Below are positions 20,390 to 20,883 of a stretch of DNA of 20,883 bases, one piece after another. The position numbers and the translations under genes are program-made. Source of the stretch: a virus. The DNA is taken from the IMG/VR virus record IMGVR_UViG_3300017917_001258, positions 1 to 20,883 of that record, one strand, 5' to 3'. Below the pieces are notes generated by a model. That model was not told where the DNA came from and did no database searches. It was given only the letters and a program-made list of their open reading frames with translations. Position 1 is the first letter of the stretch. Every line of letters begins with the position of its first letter.

Positions 20390-20491
20390 TAAGCCTTATT
20401 CCAACTGAGGGACAAAAGATCGTCAGAGTCGCGTCTGGTAAAGATCAAGTAGTTCTAACAAGGTGACTCAAGGCTGGTTCCCGGCGGGGAG
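20390..20491 (+). repeat. Structured body copy B
   Basis: Near-duplicate of the body at 20004. The differences fall as compensatory pairs: CAGA (20424) / TCTG (20434) for CAGG/CCTG, GGTTCCC (20476) / GGGAGCC (20487) for GGTCTCC/GGAGGCC, and GGGAC (20409) / GTTCT (20452) for GAAAC/GTTTC. Confidence 0.85.
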
Positions 20492-20569
20492 CCATATTGA
20501 AGCATATTCTACTAGCTGACAATACCGTAACTGGGAGACTAAGGCGTGTTTGAGTGTGTTTCAATATGG
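20492..20569 (+). repeat. Hairpin unit U4
   Basis: CCATATTGAAGCATATTC (20492-20509) pairs with GAGTGTGTTTCAATATGG (20552-20569) at all 18 positions including wobbles; 42-base loop. Confidence 0.9.
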
Positions 20570-20659
20570 TGATGGCACATAATCAACTGCAATTGGTTGG
20601 GCCTAGATGCAGTATGCTCTTTGCAGAGAGTATGCTGTTAGCGCGGATCATGCCCGCCG
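20570..20659 (+). ncRNA. Structured body between U4 and U5
   Basis: The centre holds a long hairpin CAGTATGCTCT / AGAGTATGCTG (11 bp with wobbles). GGGC/GCCC closes around it and a short TGAT/ATCA hairpin precedes it. The sequence differs from bodies A and B. Confidence 0.6.
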
Positions 20660-20759
20660 CCATATTCTAGCGTATTCATGTAGCGAAGAGCATTTGACCA
20701 ATGTTCGTGCATCAGATTTGGTCACTGATGGCATAGTACATGAGTGCGTTAGAATATGG
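20660..20759 (+). repeat. Hairpin unit U5 with internal pseudoknot
   Basis: CCATATTCTAGCGTATTC (20660-20677) pairs with GAGTGCGTTAGAATATGG (20742-20759) at all positions; CTA/TAG replaces GAA/TTC of U1. The stem continues with ATGTA/TACAT to about 23 bp. In the loop, TGACCA/TGGTCA and CATCAG/CTGATG interlock as an H-type pseudoknot. Confidence 0.9.
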
Positions 20760-20859
20760 TTAGACTAGAGGGTTTTCAACAAGGAGAAGTTATTGCGCTC
20801 TGCATGATCACGCCGTAGTGATCCTCTGCATCGTCATCAAATTGTTGCGAATCTAGTCG
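20760..20859 (+). ncRNA. Structured body between U5 and U6
   Basis: GACTAGA (20763-20769) pairs with TCTAGTC (20852-20858), closing the body; inside are CAACAA/TTGTTG and the hairpin GATCAC/GTGATC. After the closing helix come G and CCA. Confidence 0.65.
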
Positions 20860-20883
20860 CCATATTTCATCATATTAAGAAAG
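20860..20883 (+). repeat. Left arm of hairpin unit U6 (cut by window end)
   Basis: CCATATTTCATCATATT (20860-20876) matches the left-arm pattern of units U1-U5. Its partner arm lies outside the window, so the array continues. Confidence 0.8.

Larger units (their letters stand above)
19890..20883 (+). ncRNA. Large repetitive structured RNA array (candidate ornate phage RNA)
   Basis: This ~1-kb stretch has no plausible gene. It holds six left arms (CCATATT...) and five right arms (...AATATGG) of an 18-bp stem, in strict alternation, making hairpin units U1-U5 and the left arm of U6 cut by the window end. Between right arm n and left arm n+1 lie bodies of about 90-102 bases that fold into their own helices. 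Stem sequences vary between units in a compensatory way. A promoter with boxA-like leader lies upstream. The layout recalls large ornate phage RNAs such as GOLLD or ROOL, which are known from phages and near tRNA genes, but no family is assigned. Confidence 0.75.

Noticed and set aside
20760-20862. Full tRNA gene ending in CCA at the last body
   Set aside because: The 7-bp closing helix is present but there is no T loop, D arm or anticodon arm.
19890-20883. CRISPR array
   Set aside because: The repeated parts are inverted arms that vary in a compensatory way, and the intervening segments have uneven lengths (42-102 bases), are structured, and two are near copies of each other. This is not repeat-spacer architecture.

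Overview
The window is part of a T4-like (tailed, contractile) bacteriophage genome. The main evidence is a set of T4-family core genes, nearly all on the + strand and tightly packed: the end of a gp23-type major capsid protein, UvsY, UvsW, the late sigma factor gp55, the gp47/gp46 recombination nuclease, sliding clamp gp45, clamp loader gp44/gp62 and the translational repressor RegA. Base composition is AT-rich. No photosystem genes are present, so nothing here points to a cyanobacterial host. The leaders before two tRNA genes resemble proteobacterial rRNA boxA elements. That fits an aquatic proteobacterial host, perhaps a betaproteobacterium, but this is an inference.

Layout. Positions 1-1262 hold late structural genes (capsid end, strong terminator, a tail-tube-like protein). 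Positions 1303-9776 are a recombination, late-transcription and nuclease block: uvsY, a zinc-ribbon homing-type ORF, uvsW, a small conserved ORF, gene 55, a sugar epimerase, 47, 46, a peptide deformylase and a DruA-like (DUF4338-like) protein. Positions 9799-10190 are a self-contained unit with its own promoter and terminator, encoding a small winged-helix-like protein. Positions 10206-15376 carry a glycosyltransferase, a dNMP kinase and the replication cluster 45 - (DsbA-like, 2OG oxygenase, Tat-signal protein) - 44 - 62 - regA. Positions 15373-17978 hold hsp20, small ORFs, a tRNA with a CAT anticodon, a 45-residue rubredoxin-like protein, dCMP deaminase, a metallopeptidase-like protein and a hexapeptide acyltransferase. 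From about 17990 to the end the window is dominated by RNA: a structured element with competing hairpins, tRNAs Gln, Ser(TGA), Ser(GCT), an odd TAT-anticodon tRNA, Cys and Glu, plus an HNH homing endonuclease and a likely internal head protein.

The most unusual part is the last ~1 kb (19890-20883). It has no gene and is a regular array of hairpins. Each has an 18-bp stem of type CCATATTGAAGCACATT / AGTGTGTTTCAATATGG, with compensatory base changes from copy to copy, alternating with ~90-102-nt structured bodies, two of which are near-duplicates that also covary. A lone copy of the hairpin follows tRNA-Gln. In both places the left arm begins with the CCA end of the tRNA. Both tRNA transcripts start from duplicated promoter modules with a small hairpin and a conserved boxA-like leader. 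This looks like a large ornate phage RNA, possibly related to GOLLD/ROOL-type RNAs or new.

Regulation seen in the sequence: consensus-like sigma70 promoters (TTGACA, 16-18 bp, TATAAT/TATGAT) before uvsY, the winged-helix gene, hsp20, a 65-residue ORF and the tRNA modules; and T4-type late promoters TATAAATA, or the variant CTAAATA, before the tail-tube-like gene, the two homing-type genes, hsp20, the metallopeptidase and the internal head protein candidate. The window encodes its own late sigma factor (gp55), a DsbA-like accessory protein and the clamp, the three parts that drive T4 late transcription.
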